In this document: positions 45,982 through 53,825 of the stretch, one piece after another | How the letters are laid out: each line of letters opens with the position of its first letter | How positions within the stretch are numbered: the first letter of the stretch is position 1 | Program-made: the position numbers and the translations under genes | Notes under the pieces: generated by a model | Database searches by the model: none | What the model saw: only the letters and a program-made list of their open reading frames with translations | What the model was told of the DNA's origin: nothing | Source of the DNA: Paenibacillus sp. FSL R10-2782 | GTDB lineage: Bacteria; Bacillota; Bacilli; Paenibacillales; Paenibacillaceae | NCBI RefSeq assembly: GCF_038592985.1 | Contig: NZ_CP151951.1 | Coordinates: 1,293,001-1,357,000, forward strand | DNA length: 64,000 nt | Reading direction: 5' to 3'

Positions 45982-46311
45982 ATGATAGTAACGTGCGTAA
46001 AAATCCATGATCGGGATGGGACAGACTCGGATTTTGTCGAAATTTCGCTATACGATGTGAATTACATTGATTTGTGGCAGCCAACCAAGAGTAAGGAGTC
46101 ATGTCCTGCCTACCATACCTCAACAGGCTCATACATAGGTTTGAGAACGCTAAAGGACGTCTCAAGGGCTTATGCTAAGTATGGCTTCAAATCCTATGAT
46201 CGCTCAACGGTTGTGAACGAGAACATGATTAAGCGTACTGAAACGGATGCTCATGGTAGTAAAATATTCTTTGATGATGGTAGTTTTGTAGGAATAAGAA
46301 CAAAACTATAG
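45982..46311 (+). CDS. Stand-alone LytTR-like DNA-binding domain protein
   Basis: This 109-residue protein starts at ATG 45982 behind ACAGGAG. The C-terminal half reads RTLKDVSRAYAKYGFKSYDR, then STVVNENMIKRTE, then GSKIFFDDGSFVGI. This matches the LytTR pattern of a helix, an R-S-x-x-VN-x-x-I turn and a terminal strand that contacts DNA. There is no receiver or membrane domain, so it would be a small transcription regulator, perhaps for element genes. The family call rests on pattern only. Confidence 0.6.
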   Translation: MIVTCVKIHDRDGTDSDFVEISLYDVNYIDLWQPTKSKESCPAYHTSTGSYIGLRTLKDVSRAYAKYGFKSYDRSTVVNENMIKRTETDAHGSKIFFDDGSFVGIRTKL

Positions 46312-46494
46312 GCTTGTCAATCCCCCTTAAACATGGTTTAACCCCCCTGAAATTGGCCCTTGAAGCCGCGTATTTCGACAGACTCCGACCACCGAGCGAT
46401 GCTAAAGTTAATCCTGCAAATGGTTGTACAACATATTCACCAGCAATTCGACAATGAACGAATATATATGAACCTGTGGGGAAGATCGGCATAA

Positions 46495-46550
46495 GTAGTT
46501 CGCGGTATAGCGAACTATTACCCGGTCGGAGTGACGTAGTGTCACTCAGT
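46495..46550. repeat. Two tandem palindromes downstream of the XRE gene
   Basis: TAGTTCGC/GCGAACTA with a GGTATA loop (46495-46516) is followed by AGTGAC/GTCACT with a GTAGT loop (46531-46548). They lie just behind the minus-strand XRE gene and may form its 3' end or be protein-binding sites. No long T run follows. Confidence 0.5.
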
Positions 46551-46766
46551 GCTGCTGAATTCGATTCGCTCATAAAGATCATCCATATGGCACCCGATAG
46601 CTGCTGCAATGTTCATAGCAGTTGTTAGAGACATCAAGCGTCTATTATTGGCGTACTCAGAGATTTGAGACTTGGTAATCCCAGTCACTTCACTCAGCCA
46701 TTGTTGATCTTTTCGTATTTCACGCAATCTTTGCTTCAGCAGGCAACGACCAGGTTTTATGGCCAT
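46542..46766 (-). CDS. XRE-family (Cro/CI-like) transcription regulator
   Basis: This 74-residue helix-turn-helix protein reads LLKQRLREIRKDQQWLSEVT, GITKSQISEYANNRRLMSLT, AAAIGCHMDDLYERIEF. This is a complete HTH_3 domain and nothing more, as in phage-type repressors. ATG at 46766 lies eight bases after GAGG; the frame extends upstream without a ribosome site. It is probably a regulator of the integrated element. Confidence 0.85.
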   Translation of the reverse strand: MAIKPGRCLLKQRLREIRKDQQWLSEVTGITKSQISEYANNRRLMSLTTAMNIAAAIGCHMDDLYERIEFSSTE

Positions 46767-46992
46767 GATCATGCCTCGCAGAGCCTCGACGATCCTGCAA
46801 GGGGATAGAGGGACATACTGCTCAGTGCGCGCAAGGGGAAGCCCAAATATGTGGCCGCGAACAAGGATAGATCCTTGCATTCATTAGGGGCACCCGTAAC
46901 GCACAGCGGTAGATCGGTAGCGGTATGCAGGCTGCGGTTAAACGGTAAGTCATTCCATGCGGGTGAGAGTGGACCCCGCCCACATTTTACAT

Positions 46993-47083
46993 GGCACGTG
47001 CAGGCAGTAAGGAACCAGTTAACCAGAGGAAACATTAACAGCCTGGTCAGAACCCTTGTGCGGTTCAATTCCGCAGCGTGCCA
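46993..47083 (+). ncRNA. tRNA-like structure (perfect acceptor and T arms, atypical middle)
   Basis: GGCACGT (46993-46999) pairs over seven positions with GCGTGCC (47076-47082), followed by a discriminator-like A. Directly inside the 3' strand is a standard T arm, TGCGG-TTCAATT-CCGCA (47059-47075). The 59 bases between do not give a normal D and anticodon arm. Instead CAGGC/GCCTG and GTTAA/TTAAC stems are possible. No CCA is encoded and base 8 is not U. It could be a degenerate phage tRNA or a tRNA mimic. Confidence 0.4.
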
Positions 47084-47117
47084 TATTAGGATAATGGAAT
47101 CATTGTCCAATTTTTTG

Positions 47118-47146
47118 TTGAACAATTACAATAAAAGACTTATAAT
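47118..47146 (+). promoter_or_regulatory. Strong sigma-A promoter for the secreted protein gene
   Basis: TTGAAC (47118-47123), exactly 17 bp, TATAAT (47141-47146). The -10 element is perfect. The leader to the start codon at 47262 is about 110 bases. Confidence 0.8.
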
Positions 47147-47261
47147 GTAAATGTATATAACTACCTGTAAAAAACTTTATTGATCATGATACTCTAATAG
47201 TTTCTATACATACTGGTTGATTGATAAAGCATGCAGGAAAAAAATCAAAGAAAGTGGGCTT

Positions 47262-47783
47262 ATGAGTATGAAAAACATTAAAAAAGCTTCATTATTATCT
47301 GTTTTGTCTTTAGCTGTTGCAATTCCATTAACTGCTTCTGCCGCAGCCACTACGGAAGTTACACCAGCTACAACTGATTCAGCAGCAGTTTCCCAATCTG
47401 CAAACGAAACGACCGATGTGAATACACCAAAAGAGGGGGATCATGTTATTACTCCTCAAGCCACTGATCTTAGAATTGATAATGCAAAACTAGAGGGTAC
47501 AGAAATGTCTAAGTCTTTCAGCATTCCTGCAGGATACGGGTATGTAAAAGTATGGGTGAATAATACTGGCGACCAACCGATTAAGATAACAGTAACCCAA
47601 GGCTCAGGTTCAGGTACAGTAAAACTTAGCGGAACCGCAGATGCACATAATCAATGGAGTTCTCCTGTTAACAGTAATGCTTGGTCTACTGGTACATTCT
47701 ATGTTAACCTCACCAGTGGTAAAGCTGATATGTCGGGTAAACTTTCAGTTCGTGTAAGTAGTACAAAGGGAGAATTGGAATAA
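47262..47783 (+). CDS. Secreted hypothetical protein
   Basis: This 173-residue protein has a clear signal peptide (MSMKNIKKASLLSVLSLAVA, with cleavage likely after TASAAA). A Thr/Ser/Ala-rich low-complexity segment follows, then a domain of about 95 residues rich in beta strands (SFSIPAGYGYVKVWVNNTGD, TFYVNLTSGKADMSGKLSVR). The domain looks like an extracellular beta-sandwich of unknown family. It has a strong promoter of its own and a terminator at 47807, so it is probably well expressed as a single gene. Confidence 0.8.
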   Translation: MSMKNIKKASLLSVLSLAVAIPLTASAAATTEVTPATTDSAAVSQSANETTDVNTPKEGDHVITPQATDLRIDNAKLEGTEMSKSFSIPAGYGYVKVWVNNTGDQPIKITVTQGSGSGTVKLSGTADAHNQWSSPVNSNAWSTGTFYVNLTSGKADMSGKLSVRVSSTKGELE

Positions 47784-47806
47784 TCAGTTTTTTTATGATT
47801 ATTGAT

Positions 47807-47834
47807 AAGGTCGACCAATGGGTCGGCCTTTTTA
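47807..47834 (+). terminator. Terminator after the secreted protein gene
   Basis: AAGGTCGACC pairs with GGGTCGGCCTT around AAT and is followed by TTT. Confidence 0.85.
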
Positions 47835-47881
47835 TATTAAGGAGGGAGCTGCTTTGTTCCACGATCAGGAGACAGGAAAAA

Positions 47882-48025
47882 ATGAAGGTATCCATAGAAG
47901 GTCTCTGCATTCATTGTGACAAACCATCAACGCATGTTTCATTGGGTATTCGGTTCTGTACTGTATGTGTCCAGGCTATGAAAAACGGTGAGGATATGGA
48001 CAAGCGTACTGTTTGGGACGAGTGA
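47882..48025 (+). CDS. Small zinc-ribbon-like protein
   Basis: This 47-residue protein begins MKVSIEGLCIHCDKPSTHVS and contains FCTVCVQAM. The two CxxC pairs separated by about 17 residues could bind one zinc ion. The start follows AGGAGACAGG. Small proteins of this kind are frequent in phage early regions. No specific function is recognised. Confidence 0.6.
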   Translation: MKVSIEGLCIHCDKPSTHVSLGIRFCTVCVQAMKNGEDMDKRTVWDE

Positions 48026-48331
48026 TATCGAGAAAGTGAGCAAAAGCCAGCTTATTAGGGCTTAATCCTTCATTTTCCGATATTGTCCGGTTTTTGTTCT
48101 TTGACGACCATTTTCGGTAATCAGTAAAATGGTCTTCTTCTTTAGTTACTAAGTACAATTGCTTTTATGCAACAGCGCAGCGTTTTGCATCCCGCTTGCG
48201 GGAATAGATCCTATCGCTGTTTATTTTTTCGGGTTTTAAATAAGCATTGCTTTGGTGCTGTAAATACATAGGCAGATACAAGTCACTCATTTGGGTGGCT
48301 TTTTTTATTGCCTTTTGAAAGGATTTTAGTC
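48026..48331. other. Gene-free region in the decayed element
   Basis: No ORF with a ribosome site is visible on either strand. The segment includes AT-rich DNA and reads as decayed phage sequence. Confidence 0.4.
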
Positions 48332-48484
48332 TTGAAGAAGAAGCAGAAGAAAGGAATTTTGCTCCCGTTGAAAGGACCACCAAAACAGCCGAAGAAATGT
48401 AAAGGTTGTGTATGGGGTGCATGGGATGGAGTTAAACAGTTTTGTTTTTGGTCTGACTGTGTGAAAAAGGATAAGCCGTCTTAA
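48332..48484 (+). CDS. Small cysteine-rich phage-like protein
   Basis: This 50-codon ORF starts at TTG behind GAAAGGA. It is strongly basic at the N-terminus and has two closely matching halves of cysteine pairs, KKCKGCVWGAWDGVKQ and FCFWSDCVKK, probably a small metal-binding knuckle. Such CxxC-W-...-C-x-W-x-x-C proteins are common in Paenibacillus and Brevibacillus phages. The function is unknown. Confidence 0.6.
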   Translation: MKKKQKKGILLPLKGPPKQPKKCKGCVWGAWDGVKQFCFWSDCVKKDKPS

Positions 48485-48529
48485 TTGTCGAATCTTGGAA
48501 TTAGGCAAAATTTTAAGGAGGCATACTAT

Positions 48530-48727
48530 TTGAATGTTTTAAAAGGAGCAGACGTTGATTTGTGGGGTACTGTAGGAGGGAACAAATTGCTATTACTTTT
48601 GACTATGATAATAGCTTTGGTTCTAATGTTTAAGGTTTTCTTTAGACCTTTCAACAGAAAAACTGTAATTTCCGCTTTAGGAATCTTAGCCCTTATAGGC
48701 ATTTGGGTTACGTTTTTCCTTGATTAA
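48530..48727 (+). CDS. Small two-helix membrane protein, possibly holin-like
   Basis: This 65-residue protein starts at TTG 48530, seven bases behind AAGGAGG. Two transmembrane helices (about residues 18-35 and 43-63) are joined by a basic turn (FFRPFNRKT). Size and topology fit small phage holins but also many unrelated peptides. A terminator at 48729 follows directly. Confidence 0.6.
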   Translation: MNVLKGADVDLWGTVGGNKLLLLLTMIIALVLMFKVFFRPFNRKTVISALGILALIGIWVTFFLD

Positions 48728-48728
48728 G

Positions 48729-48756
48729 AGGCACCCATTGTGGTGCTTTTTCTTTT
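48729..48756 (+). terminator. Terminator after the two-helix protein gene
   Basis: GGCACC pairs with GGTGCT around CATTGT and is followed by TTTTCTTTT. Confidence 0.75.
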
Positions 48757-48926
48757 GCCCTCATACGACAAAATATGAGCCGTTTTGAGCTTTCTTCCTT
48801 TGCTCAGGAAAATGCCGGAAGGAGTACAACAAAGAGCAGAGAGAGGGCATACACACGCTCTGACAGCCTATCAACCTGCTACCCGAATAGCGGAAACCAA
48901 CTCAACTCAAACAGGGGGTTACTCAG

Positions 48927-49064
48927 ATGGATTTTGAACCGAAAGACCAAAAGGATATACGCGTCACCGATGCTGATGGAAATGAGATTTTGTTCGTAGG
49001 TGAACTGACATTCCGCAGGCCGTTGGAGGTTGCTTATTTTAGTTATCAGGTGGTGGAAGACTAA
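48927..49064 (+). CDS. Small hypothetical phage-like protein
   Basis: This 45-residue acidic protein begins MDFEPKDQKDIRVTDADGNE and ends AYFSYQVVED. It has an acceptable site (CAGGGGG) upstream. Its stop overlaps the start of the truncated ParB-like gene as TAATG, so both belong to one former phage operon. The family is unknown. Confidence 0.55.
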   Translation: MDFEPKDQKDIRVTDADGNEILFVGELTFRRPLEVAYFSYQVVED

Positions 49065-49201
49065 TGGAAATCAGAGTCCTACCAATAGAGAAAATCAACG
49101 CAGCGGCATACAACCCGCGAGTCGATTTACAGCCCGGTGATGCCGAATACGAAAAGCTAAAGCAGTCCATTGAAACATTTGGCTACATTGAAAGGTCATG
49201 A
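49064..49201 (+). pseudogene. Truncated ParB-like/phage methylase N-terminus
   Basis: The 45-codon frame begins MEIRVLPIEKINAAAYNPRV and runs through AEYEKLKQSIETFGYIE. This is the start of phage ParB-like nuclease or adenine methylase proteins. Homologues continue with several hundred residues, but here the similarity stops at YIE and the frame ends four codons later. The break at about 49192 is therefore the right-hand edge of the decayed element. Confidence 0.75.
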
Positions 49202-49218
49202 TTTCTCTCCCTTATGCA

Positions 49219-49247
49219 TTGACTAAATGACAAGCAATATGTATGAT
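49219..49247 (+). promoter_or_regulatory. Sigma-A promoter of the MATE-deoR unit
   Basis: TTGACT (49219-49224), exactly 17 bp, TATGAT (49242-49247). The A-rich motif with AAAACAACA lies directly downstream. Confidence 0.75.
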
Positions 49248-49256
49248 GAGTAAGGC

Positions 49257-49284
49257 AACATAAAAGCAACTAAAACAACAATTA
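49257..49284. promoter_or_regulatory. Putative DeoR operator 1
   Basis: This A-rich stretch contains ATAAAAGCAA (49260-49269) and AAAACAACA (49272-49280), just downstream of a -10 box. Both sequences recur at the promoter of the PHP/phosphonate genes and AAAACAACA also before the ABC importer. Repeated AACAA-type motifs are typical of DeoR-family operators. The assignment is inference. Confidence 0.5.
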
Positions 49285-49373
49285 TACTATAGTTAAACAA
49301 ACAGAACGAAGTGAAAAACATGCGAGGTATCGTACAATTTGAATGTGAATGAGGGATATGCTTGGGAGAGGGT

Positions 49374-50753
49374 ATGATCAGAAAGTCTGGGTTTACTTGG
49401 GAGATGAAAGGGTTAGTTATTCCTTCTGTGCTACAAATGCTTGTTGCTAATTCATTTTCGTTAGTGAATATGCTAATGATGACCAATCTAGGTGATGGGG
49501 CGGTGGCTGTTACTGCTGCTGTGGGCAGAATCAGCTTTATTTTATCGATGATCCTTACGGCAGTCTACGGGATGACCGCGTACATAACCCAGTACCATGG
49601 AAAACAGCAGCATACGCTTATGCGAGCAACATTCGGTTTTATGCTGTTGACGGGAATTTGCATCAGTCTTTTGTCATTTGTTGTAGTATGGATTTGGAAG
49701 GAGCCGATTCTTTCTCTATTTATTAAGGACGATGAGCTACTGCCGCTTGGTATTCAATATGTCACGATTATGGTTTTTGTTTTTGTAATCAGTGCGATTA
49801 GAGATGCTTATGCCCAAGCGCTGGGATCTTTGGGGAAGGTTAAGATAACGTTATATGTCGGTTTATGTGCAATGGCGATTAATATTACACTCGACTATGG
49901 GCTGATTTACGGGAAGTTGGGTTTACCCAACCTGGGTGTTGCAGGAGCGGCATGGGGAACGTTGATAGCTTCAGGTACGAGTCTTCTGTTTTTGTTTGTT
50001 TTCATTTATTGCAAATCGTATTATTTAAATATTCGATTCCAAGAGCTGTTCAGTTTACCTCTGATACTACGCAAGCAGGTGGTGAAAACGATAACCCCAC
50101 TAGTGTTTCATGAAGGAATGTGGTCGATCGGAAATATGCTGTATGCCGTAGCTTTTGGATCATTAAGCATCGCGGCATTGACTACATTCCAGCTTGCGAA
50201 TACGCTACAAGGGTATTTTATGATGGGGATTCACGGATTTGCCTACGCGGCAAAAGTGATGATCGGACAAAAGCTGGGACAGGACAAGCAGGAGCAAGCG
50301 CTGGATTATGCTCGCAGATTTACTCGGATTTCGGTCATTGCGGGTATAATCGTTAGTGTTGTCATGATGATGGTTTCGCCGTTTGTGTCCTTTATTTTTC
50401 CTTACTTAAGTGAGGAGGTTCACACTTCTTTAGGAAATATCCTTCTGCTGCAGGCTGTGGCAATGACCGCATTTTTCTTGAATAATGTATGGATTGTCGG
50501 TATGTTTAGAGCAGGTGGAGATAATTTGTTTACGATGAGCATGATTTTAATTACAACATGGGCCATTGCATTACCGGCAGTATTTGTTGGGGCATATGTG
50601 CTCCGTCTGTCGCCGGAATGGGTGTATGCATTATTTTTGTGTGAAGAGATAAGTAAGGCCTTCATAGGGTATAAACGTTATCGCTCCCAGAAATGGATGC
50701 GGAATTTGGTTAAGAATGTCCCTGAGACGCCTTCCTCGGCGTTATCTTTATAA
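49374..50753 (+). CDS. MATE-family efflux transporter
   Basis: This 459-residue protein has twelve predicted transmembrane helices in two similar halves, with the MATE patterns IPSVLQMLVANSFSLVNMLM and TPLVFHEGMWSIGNMLYAVA at the start of each. Such transporters export organic cations or drugs with Na+ or H+ antiport. ATG at 49374 follows GGGAGAGGG. It is the first gene of the island right of the phage junction and lies 60 bp upstream of a DeoR regulator. Its link to phosphonate metabolism is unclear. Confidence 0.9.
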   Translation: MIRKSGFTWEMKGLVIPSVLQMLVANSFSLVNMLMMTNLGDGAVAVTAAVGRISFILSMILTAVYGMTAYITQYHGKQQHTLMRATFGFMLLTGICISLLSFVVVWIWKEPILSLFIKDDELLPLGIQYVTIMVFVFVISAIRDAYAQALGSLGKVKITLYVGLCAMAINITLDYGLIYGKLGLPNLGVAGAAWGTLIASGTSLLFLFVFIYCKSYYLNIRFQELFSLPLILRKQVVKTITPLVFHEGMWSIGNMLYAVAFGSLSIAALTTFQLANTLQGYFMMGIHGFAYAAKVMIGQKLGQDKQEQALDYARRFTRISVIAGIIVSVVMMMVSPFVSFIFPYLSEEVHTSLGNILLLQAVAMTAFFLNNVWIVGMFRAGGDNLFTMSMILITTWAIALPAVFVGAYVLRLSPEWVYALFLCEEISKAFIGYKRYRSQKWMRNLVKNVPETPSSALSL

Positions 50754-50813
50754 TGTCCAAGTGAGTGTCTAAATGCGTGGGAATAGTAGCTAGGAAGAAT
50801 AGGAGGATTTGCA

Positions 50814-51608
50814 ATGTCTCTTGCGGGTGAAGAAAGAAAGCTAAGTATTATGAACATGCTGAACGAGCATGGGAAGGTCATTGCGGGCGACCTGGCACGC
50901 ATGTTCGAGGTTACAACAGAAACGATTCGTAGAGATTTGGATGAGCTGGAGAAGGAGAATAAGCTCAAGAAGGTGTATGGCGGTGCGATCAAGCTGAAGG
51001 TAGAGGTAGAGCCAGCATTGTTTGAAAGAGCCTGTATTAACCAAGAGGCGAAGGAGAAAATTGGATATCTTGCTTTTACACTAATTGATGATCATGACGT
51101 TATCTTTATAGATGAAGGCACGACACCGCTTCAGATTATCCCGTATCTATCTCAGAAGCAGCAGGTTACCGTTCTAACGAGCTCGATCTCTGCCATGATG
51201 TCCTTGATCGAGCTCAAGAAACGAGAGCAATTCGATGGCCGAATTATTATGCTTGGCGGCGAAGTGAGCGTGAAGCATCTCCGTGTATCAGGTGCTATTG
51301 CAGAAGCAAATATGTCGGATTTTTTTGTGAATAAGGCATTTGTAACTGTAGATGCCTTATCGATGGAGCATGGATTTACAAGCTATGACTATGAAAAAGC
51401 AACGTTAACTCGCAAATGGATTCAGCAGTCGGAAACGTCTATTGTTCTGGCGGATTCATCAAAATGGTACAAACGATCGATGGTTAAGATATGCGACTTC
51501 GAGAATGTCGATGTGGTTATTTCGGAACTGGAGCCTCCATCAGAATGGAAGGCCCAACTGGAAGACTCCAATACAAAATGGATGATGCCGAGTGAATCAT
51601 ATACGTGA
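50814..51608 (+). CDS. DeoR/GlpR-family transcription repressor
   Basis: This 264-residue regulator has an N-terminal winged helix (IMNMLNEHGKVIAGDLARMF, then EVTTETIRRDLDELE) and a C-terminal DeoR sensor domain with DEGTTPLQIIPYL and GGEVSVKHLRVSGAIAEANM. DeoR sensors bind phosphorylated metabolites. Here a sugar phosphate or a phosphonate such as phosphonoacetaldehyde is possible. ATG follows ATAGGAGG. It stands between the MATE gene and the catabolic genes, and candidate operators lie at three promoters of the island. Confidence 0.93.
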   Translation: MSLAGEERKLSIMNMLNEHGKVIAGDLARMFEVTTETIRRDLDELEKENKLKKVYGGAIKLKVEVEPALFERACINQEAKEKIGYLAFTLIDDHDVIFIDEGTTPLQIIPYLSQKQQVTVLTSSISAMMSLIELKKREQFDGRIIMLGGEVSVKHLRVSGAIAEANMSDFFVNKAFVTVDALSMEHGFTSYDYEKATLTRKWIQQSETSIVLADSSKWYKRSMVKICDFENVDVVISELEPPSEWKAQLEDSNTKWMMPSESYT

Positions 51609-51624
51609 GGCTTGATTCAGGCGT

Positions 51625-51666
51625 AAAGCTAGTAGAGAAGAAATTCCTTCTCTACTAGCTTTTTTT
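51625..51666 (+). terminator. Terminator of the deoR unit
   Basis: AAAGCTAGTAGAGAAG pairs perfectly with CTTCTCTACTAGCTTT around AAATTC and is followed by TTTT. Confidence 0.95.
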
Positions 51667-51784
51667 GTGTTGTTTGTTGTTGTGTTAAATTTGTAATCTC
51701 TATGTTAAATATTTGGGATCGCATTGTATTGATTGTTTTTTAGCAGTAGAATAATAAAAACAACATAAATAAAAATAAAAGCAA
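51666..51784. promoter_or_regulatory. Promoter with candidate DeoR operators for the phosphonate operon
   Basis: TTGTAT (51724-51729), 17 bp, TAGAAT (51747-51752) is a plausible sigma-A promoter. Upstream lies a TGTTG-repeat (51666-51686), the complement of AACAACA-type sequence. Just downstream of the -10 box are AAAACAACA (51757-51765) and ATAAAAGCAA (51775-51784), identical to the motifs before the MATE gene. A repressor bound there would block transcription. Confidence 0.55.
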
Positions 51785-51873
51785 TAAAAAGCATTTTTTT
51801 ATTGATGTTCATGATTTTGTGCTTCAGCAGGTTCCTAAGTAAACGGATGACTACAATAACAGGAGTGGTGACG

Positions 51874-52854
51874 ATGAGAGACGCAGTGTATTTAGACAAA
51901 AGCAAACGAAAGTACAAAGGGAATTTGCACTTACACACAACATGGTCAGATGGATCGCAAGAGGCGCTGGATGTTGTCGCTGCGTTCAAGGATAAGGGCT
52001 ACGACTTTATCAGTATAACGGATCATGATGTATTCGTTCGTACGGCTGAATATGATACGGATTCTTTCATCGTGCTGCCAGGCATGGAAAGAGGAGGTTT
52101 GAATCACGTGCCGGATAAAGACTCTGGCTACCACTTTGGAGTGCTGGGTGATCCGACAATAGAGTCGGAGAAGGAACAATTTCATCATTTGCAATCGTTT
52201 GAGATTCCCATTCCTTGGGAGGGATCACAATCTCCGCAGAAGCTAATTGATGAAATGAGGGCTCATGGAAATCTCGTCATTTTCAATCACCCGGAATGGC
52301 ATTTGACACGTTTCGAGGATATGGTTCAGTACGATGGATTTTTTGCGATTGAAATATACAATCATGCCACGGAATGGACGCCAAGTTCGTCTTATGGGGC
52401 GGCCTACTGGGATCATGCGCTTCAAAATGGCAAGCGTGTGTTTGGGATCGCTGCTGATGACTCGCACAATCATGACCCAAACAGCAAAATTGCTGAGTAT
52501 GGGGGCGGCTGGATTTCTGTCGAGGCGGAGGAGCTTTCGCAGCAAGGGATTATAGATGCACTAAAGAAGGGACAGTTTTATTCCAGTTCTGGACCTGAGA
52601 TCCTGGATTATCGTGTAGAGGATGGGTTCGTCAACGTTGAGTGTTCGCCCTGCCAATATATTATGTTTAAAGCATTTCCACAACGCGGGCCGTTCCTCGT
52701 GCAATACGAGACAGGTGAGCTGATGACCTCTGGAAGCATGATGATTCAGAAGGACATGCAATATATTCGGGTCGAATGTGTGGACGAGAAGGGCAGAGTG
52801 GCATGGTCTAATCCGATCTTTGTGGGAGATTTGGCGGAGGAGGAACAACAATGA
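51874..52854 (+). CDS. PHP-domain (CehA/McbA-like) metallohydrolase 1
   Basis: This 326-residue PHP-superfamily hydrolase has the metal-binding motifs GNLHLHTTWSDGS (near residue 18), ISITDHD, VIFNHPEWH and ADDSHN (near 200). The C-terminal beta domain ends YIRVECVDEKGRVAWSNPIF, as in CehA/McbA-like proteins, which cleave esters, carbamates or phosphoesters. ATG at 51874 follows AGGAGTGG. Its stop overlaps the next PHP gene as ATGA. The two paralogues share the whole architecture. Position before phnW suggests it releases an aminophosphonate from an ester. Confidence 0.85.
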   Translation: MRDAVYLDKSKRKYKGNLHLHTTWSDGSQEALDVVAAFKDKGYDFISITDHDVFVRTAEYDTDSFIVLPGMERGGLNHVPDKDSGYHFGVLGDPTIESEKEQFHHLQSFEIPIPWEGSQSPQKLIDEMRAHGNLVIFNHPEWHLTRFEDMVQYDGFFAIEIYNHATEWTPSSSYGAAYWDHALQNGKRVFGIAADDSHNHDPNSKIAEYGGGWISVEAEELSQQGIIDALKKGQFYSSSGPEILDYRVEDGFVNVECSPCQYIMFKAFPQRGPFLVQYETGELMTSGSMMIQKDMQYIRVECVDEKGRVAWSNPIFVGDLAEEEQQ

Positions 52855-53825
52855 GAGATGCTGTTCTTTTGGATGCTGTCTGTCAAAAGTATAAAGGAAA
52901 CATTCATGCACACTCTGTTCGCAGTGATGGCGAGTATACCGTAGAGCAAATGATAGAAGCCTATCGCTCTAAGGGCTATGATTTTATGTGCTTGAGTGAC
53001 CATGAGATCTATTTTCATAGCGATGCGTATGACACGGAAACGTTTATTATGCTGGACGGCTATGAAATGGCTTGCGAGATGGAACGTAATACGACCGGTC
53101 AGCAGTATCATCTGCATGGACTTTTGGATCGCTCATTGTTGGCAGAGAAGCCTTTTCAGCATGATGAGGAACATGCAAAGCCGGATTATGAGAGCTTGGA
53201 TACCATTCAGCAATTGATTGATGAAATGAGGAGCAAAGGAAATCTTGTCATTATGAATCATCCCGAATGGTCTAAAAATCGGGAAGAGGATTTGCTTAAA
53301 CTTGAGGGCTATGCAGCGATCGAAATCTATAATCACCAATCCGAAATCCAAGAGGCGGTAGGTTATGGTGTATCCTACTGGGACTATGTACTTAAGCGAG
53401 GCAAGCAGGTAAACGCAATCGCCTCAGATGATGCTCACGGGGGGCCGACTGATATGGTGGTATCGGAATTTTATGGAGGTTGGATAGCTGTAGAGACCGA
53501 TCAATTAGAGCAGCAGGCGATTATCGAGGCCATAAAAGCAGGTCATTATTATAGCTCCAATGGTCCCATGATCCATGATCTTCGCATTGAGAACGACAGG
53601 TTTAAAGTCAAATGCTCTCCTGTACGAAGCATTCGTTTTATTACTTTCCCGGACAATGGCTTGGCTGAAATGGACCCGACGAGCCAATGCATCACCGAAG
53701 CCGAATATCTCATTCAAAATAATGAGCAATATGTGCGCGTGGAATGTGTCGATGCATCGGGCAAAGTAGCGTGGAGCAATCCAATCTACCCGAAATCTGA
53801 GCGGCAGTTATTGGAGGAGCTATGA
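52851..53825 (+). CDS. PHP-domain (CehA/McbA-like) metallohydrolase 2
   Basis: This 324-residue paralogue of the preceding gene has all metal-site motifs: GNIHAHSVRSDGE, MCLSDHE, LVIMNHPEWSKN and ASDDAHGG. The same C-terminal domain ends YVRVECVDASGKVAWSNPIY. The copies are clearly diverged, so the duplication is old and the two probably have different specificities or form a heteromer. The stop overlaps the phnW start by four bases. No signal peptide is present, so substrates must be imported first. Confidence 0.85.
   Translation: MRDAVLLDAVCQKYKGNIHAHSVRSDGEYTVEQMIEAYRSKGYDFMCLSDHEIYFHSDAYDTETFIMLDGYEMACEMERNTTGQQYHLHGLLDRSLLAEKPFQHDEEHAKPDYESLDTIQQLIDEMRSKGNLVIMNHPEWSKNREEDLLKLEGYAAIEIYNHQSEIQEAVGYGVSYWDYVLKRGKQVNAIASDDAHGGPTDMVVSEFYGGWIAVETDQLEQQAIIEAIKAGHYYSSNGPMIHDLRIENDRFKVKCSPVRSIRFITFPDNGLAEMDPTSQCITEAEYLIQNNEQYVRVECVDASGKVAWSNPIYPKSERQLLEEL

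Larger units (their letters stand above)
46767..47261. other. Gene-free region between XRE gene and secreted-protein gene
   Basis: This contains the tRNA-like structure at 46993-47083, the strong promoter at 47118-47146 and an AT-rich leader. The first 200 bp hold no supported gene; open frames there lack ribosome sites. Confidence 0.5.
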
